Shown: piece by piece, positions 61,021 through 64,000 of the stretch
Numbering within the stretch: the first letter of the stretch is position 1
Layout: each line of letters starts with the position of its first letter
From: Larix kaempferi
Lineage: Eukaryota; Streptophyta; Pinopsida; Pinales; Pinaceae
Length of the DNA: 64,000 nucleotides
Direction: 5' to 3'
NCBI GenBank assembly: GCA_027924585.1
Contig: BSBM01000007.1
Coordinates: 8,070,001-8,134,000, forward strand
Translations under genes and position numbers: made by a program
The notes under the pieces: generated by a model
Told to the model about the DNA's origin: nothing
What the model saw: the letters and a program-made list of their open reading frames with translations, nothing else
Database searches by the model: none

Positions 61021-62170
61021 AGACTTAATAGTTTTTAGGATTTCAGGATTGCAACGTTTCCACTAGATTCTATCATGTATGAGGGCATGGGATTGGCATT
61101 TAATCAAGCACATCAACCCCTCTATGTACCTGATGTTGGTGGTGTTGAATGTTGAACTATTTTGTCATGAAGTGTTTCTCAAGGGAAGATGCATCCCAAA
61201 GAACAATCAAGTAAATATCCTGCCTCTTACAAGGATGCAGTCAATACAAGATCTACAGCTGCAAGAGCGATTTCATCTAGTACTAAATGCCAAAAGATCT
61301 CCATTATTTGGGTGGTAATTTCTTTATTAAGAAGTCAGATTTATTTAGTTTCAGTCCTTTGTTTCCTTGGATCATGTCACCTTCATCTAGTCCTAAATAT
61401 CAGAAAACCTTCATTTTCAGGGTGGTAATTCCTCTATTGATAAGTCAGATTCAGTTCCAGTCCTCTGTTTCTTGAGAGCATATCCAACGATCCCAGATTT
61501 ACAAAGATAATGATATTATTTGTCATTCCAATGGATAATGTCCAAGTAACAAAGCTGTGGAAAACTGGGTTAAGTCGGAACTATAGCAGACTCTCTTAAC
61601 CAAATTTTCTGTACATGTTTCCTTCTGGTTCTTTGAAAAATATCAGGATAGGGATAGAATCCTAGCTAATGGACCTTTGCTCTGGGTAAAAGCTCTTCAT
61701 GAAGCCCTGGTTCCTAAGTTTAACCCAACCAATGGCTACTATGCCCATATCTACCACTCTGCAGTCATTGTGCCTCCGAAACCTTCCCATCCACAGCTGG
61801 GAAGAGGATGGATGAGAAGATTGGTAATTCTCAGGGCCAATTTATTGAAAATTTGGGGGGGGTGTGTGGATGAGGAATTTATTATATCAAACATAAATTA
61901 TATTAAATGTGTGTATGGGGGGGGGGTGGATGAGGAATTTATTAAATCAAACAAAAATTATATTAAACATGTGTATATGGTGAGATTCCTCATCCTCCCT
62001 AGGAACATTACAGTATACCTATGCCAGATAATGTACATATACCATATGAGATTATTCTTGATCTTGATAAATTGCAGTGGCCCAAACATTGAATCATGAA
62101 AACAACACCTTCAAGTGTAGATTCTATCATGAAACATGGCACTTCATGATAGACTGTCCAAACAGACAAC
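61021..62170 (+). pseudogene. LINE (L1-type) ORF1-like relic with DUF4283-like region and zinc knuckle
   Basis: Plant L1 ORF1 proteins carry a DUF4283 RNA-binding-like domain and a CCHC knuckle. Here 61640-61770 reads WFFEKYQDRDRILANGPLLW and LVPKFNPTNGYY, matching the F.F....DRD.iL..GPW.w and PW.p.FnP pattern. At 62116-62157, CRFYHETWHFMIDC has CCHC spacing, with the second Cys changed to Tyr by one base. Upstream frames (61079-61475) contain a ~118-bp direct duplication. Downstream no endonuclease or RT is seen. Many frame breaks and two poly-G runs show it is dead. Confidence 0.55.
61848..61980 (+). repeat. Tandem ~60-bp duplication with poly-G runs
   Basis: gtggatgaggaatttattaaatcaaac and following text occur twice (61866 and 61928), each preceded by a G run (9 G at about 61855 and 12 G at about 61917). 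It interrupts the LINE ORF1-like region. In ~62 bp per unit only a few bases differ. Confidence 0.85.
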
Positions 62171-64000
62171 CTCTACCCTGCCTTGAAAGCAATTCACGCC
62201 CCATAAAAATCTCAAAAATAGATGGGATGGATTTAAAAATGTAAAGAGAAAAAGGAAGAAAACTTTAGGGTCCAGTGGACAACAGCGCTCTCTTAGAAGA
62301 AAATCCTTTCCCAGGACAGAGACAAAGAAGACTTCAAAGTGTATTGTTGTACTTCCTGAAAAGAATCCCAGATATTTTGTAGAAAACATTTCTAAGACCA
62401 AATAAACCTGTTGAAGTTGAGGCACACAGACTAAGCACTCATGATTCAAAAGAACATATCAGATTTCTGCTTTTTATGAAAAGTAGATAAAGATTGCATC
62501 AAATACTTAATCACCGTTAAGTTTTCCTTGTGTATCCTGCGATAAAAGGTTGAAGAAACCTTGCTCTACTAAAGGAATAGGCTAAGCTCTACTCTGCAGT
62601 GCCCCATCACCTACAGATATTGCTGGGTGATTTGCAATTGCAAATCATTTTCTGCTAATAGATTTGCACATCTTTTATTCTGAACAAAAAAGTAAATAAG
62701 TAGCGAGTGAATCACGATAAAGGATCTTTTTAACAAATATAGTTTAATGAATTCTCTATTCAAAAAATAATACTGTCAATTTTATAGACAAATGCTAAGC
62801 ATTTAGATAAACAATTTTATATAATAATGCTACGATCAAAGGTACAACAATTTATTGTTTAGTTGTCAGAATATGTATAAGAGCCTTGCTTATTGAAGGA
62901 AAACAGTAACAAGGACAAATGCCAAATATTTCTCGCATATCTACTTTATGATTATAAGAAACTGTGTAGATCAGGTTTCTTCGCTGAGGATCTAGGAATA
63001 CTTGAGTTTCATCCTGGGAGGCATTAGATTCAATCCCCATAATGGCCTATGCTTCCTCATATGTCTCTTTTTTGGATAACCTCTCAATTTTAGGCATTGC
63101 TGGTTCATGGTCCTAAGGATTTGGTTGTTTTCTCCCCTTCTCCACTCTAGGAATTTTTGGTCATACCTCTAGAGTTTTTTCAATGGGAGGTTAAGCTACT
63201 TCAAACCCGCGATAGCATCCTTGGTTCCTCTTTTGTCAATGCTCCTTGGTGCCTCTTTTTTCAATGACAACTTAGATTCCCATGGAAATAGGAATAGGTC
63301 ATCCTACCTTTCTTTTTGGCTTTCAAGGAATGGAGGTCATCAACCTCTGTAATGTGTCTTATATATTCCAACACAACAAATTTAGGTGTGAAAAACTTAG
63401 GTAGCCTATACGGTGATGACTATATACAAAATCATCAAATTTTGGTGTGAAATTTCTTGTCTTCTCATATCCATGTAGCTTAGAAAAACAAACATGGTAT
63501 TAGAGAAGTAACAGTGACCACAAGCCTCAGAAAATTTCGATTTTAAGATGGTTGCAGATAAAAGTGGTGAGAACTAACTCTGATAAAAGGTAGAATTGTA
63601 GGGCATGCAAGTAATCTCAATTCAATAGGAAACATCAGTTTAAAAATATAACGAATCCAACTCTGCCACCCATATGGGGTGTCACGCAAGAGTTTCAGAT
63701 CATGACATTGATCATCACGACTTAGACACACGAAAGGCAAATTGAAGGGGTAAGCTATGATGGGTTTTGTCTAGCTTGCTTCAACTCTATATATCTCCAT
63801 GAATCCTAGTAATGAAAGCGTCCTCATGCACTCGTGATACACAATGCACTGATATGAGGAGTAGGCTATTAAATTATCTAGCATAGCCCGAGATTATGAA
63901 AATTGGCAGTTTAACTGGTTTGAGGAAGATGGAGGTTTGTCACCATGATTTATGGATAGTTGTTTTATTTTTTCTCTAATATTCTCACCTTATTAATCCG
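62171..64000. other. No recognised features
   Basis: Short minus-strand frames at 62144-62449, 62852-63040 and 63543-63740 have no known motif. A duplicated phrase (tccttggt(t/g)cctcttttgtcaatg) lies at 63219-63265. Nothing else could be supported. Confidence 0.4.

Overview
The window is nuclear plant DNA of the repeat-rich, gene-poor kind seen in large genomes. It holds Ty1/Copia and Ty3/Gypsy elements with plant primer-binding sites, a plant mobile domain (PMD) gene, an R2R3-MYB relic, and exons of a plant ATAD2-type AAA protein. A gymnosperm or another large-genome land plant fits best, but I cannot name the species. No gene looks fully intact as a host gene. Almost everything is a transposable element or a decayed gene.

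Layout. 1-2.2 kb: mostly anonymous, with a two-exon R2R3-MYB pseudogene on the minus strand (483-877). 2.2-5.75 kb: a decayed plus-strand Copia element. 5.75-10.5 kb: no recognisable gene. 10.5-21.5 kb: a decayed minus-strand Gypsy element (gag-PR-RT-RH-INT) whose RT is split by a plus-strand Copia element (12994-19705) with both LTRs and a perfect 5-bp target duplication. 21.5-28.3 kb: AT-rich DNA with a Gypsy pol tail, a higher-order tandem repeat, a CACTA-like foldback element and a tRNA-like gene. 28.3-32.2 kb: short open frames of unknown origin.

32.2-57.8 kb is a Russian-doll insertion. An ATAD2-like pseudogene (minus strand, with visible introns) is interrupted inside an exon by a 24.3-kb Gypsy element (33022-57348; 844-bp LTRs; GTTAC duplication). 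That element carries two younger insertions. One is a 3.1-kb Copia-type element with a single gag-derived ORF (38846-41921; CCTCC duplication), resembling TR-GAG elements. The other is an 11.5-kb unit (44104-55584; GCCGC duplication).

The 11.5-kb unit is the most unusual object here. Its two 725-bp LTRs are in INVERTED orientation. From the left LTR a spliced PMD gene reads inward. From the right LTR, next to a recognisable primer-binding site, long open gag and protease frames and an RNase H read inward the other way. RT and integrase are absent. It therefore looks like a non-autonomous, convergent two-module retroelement of the Tat type, able to move only with enzymes supplied in trans.

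57.8-64 kb: AT-rich DNA with a ~183-bp duplication and a LINE ORF1-like relic (DUF4283-like region plus a broken CCHC knuckle).

All identifications rest on reading motifs by eye. No database search or alignment was run.
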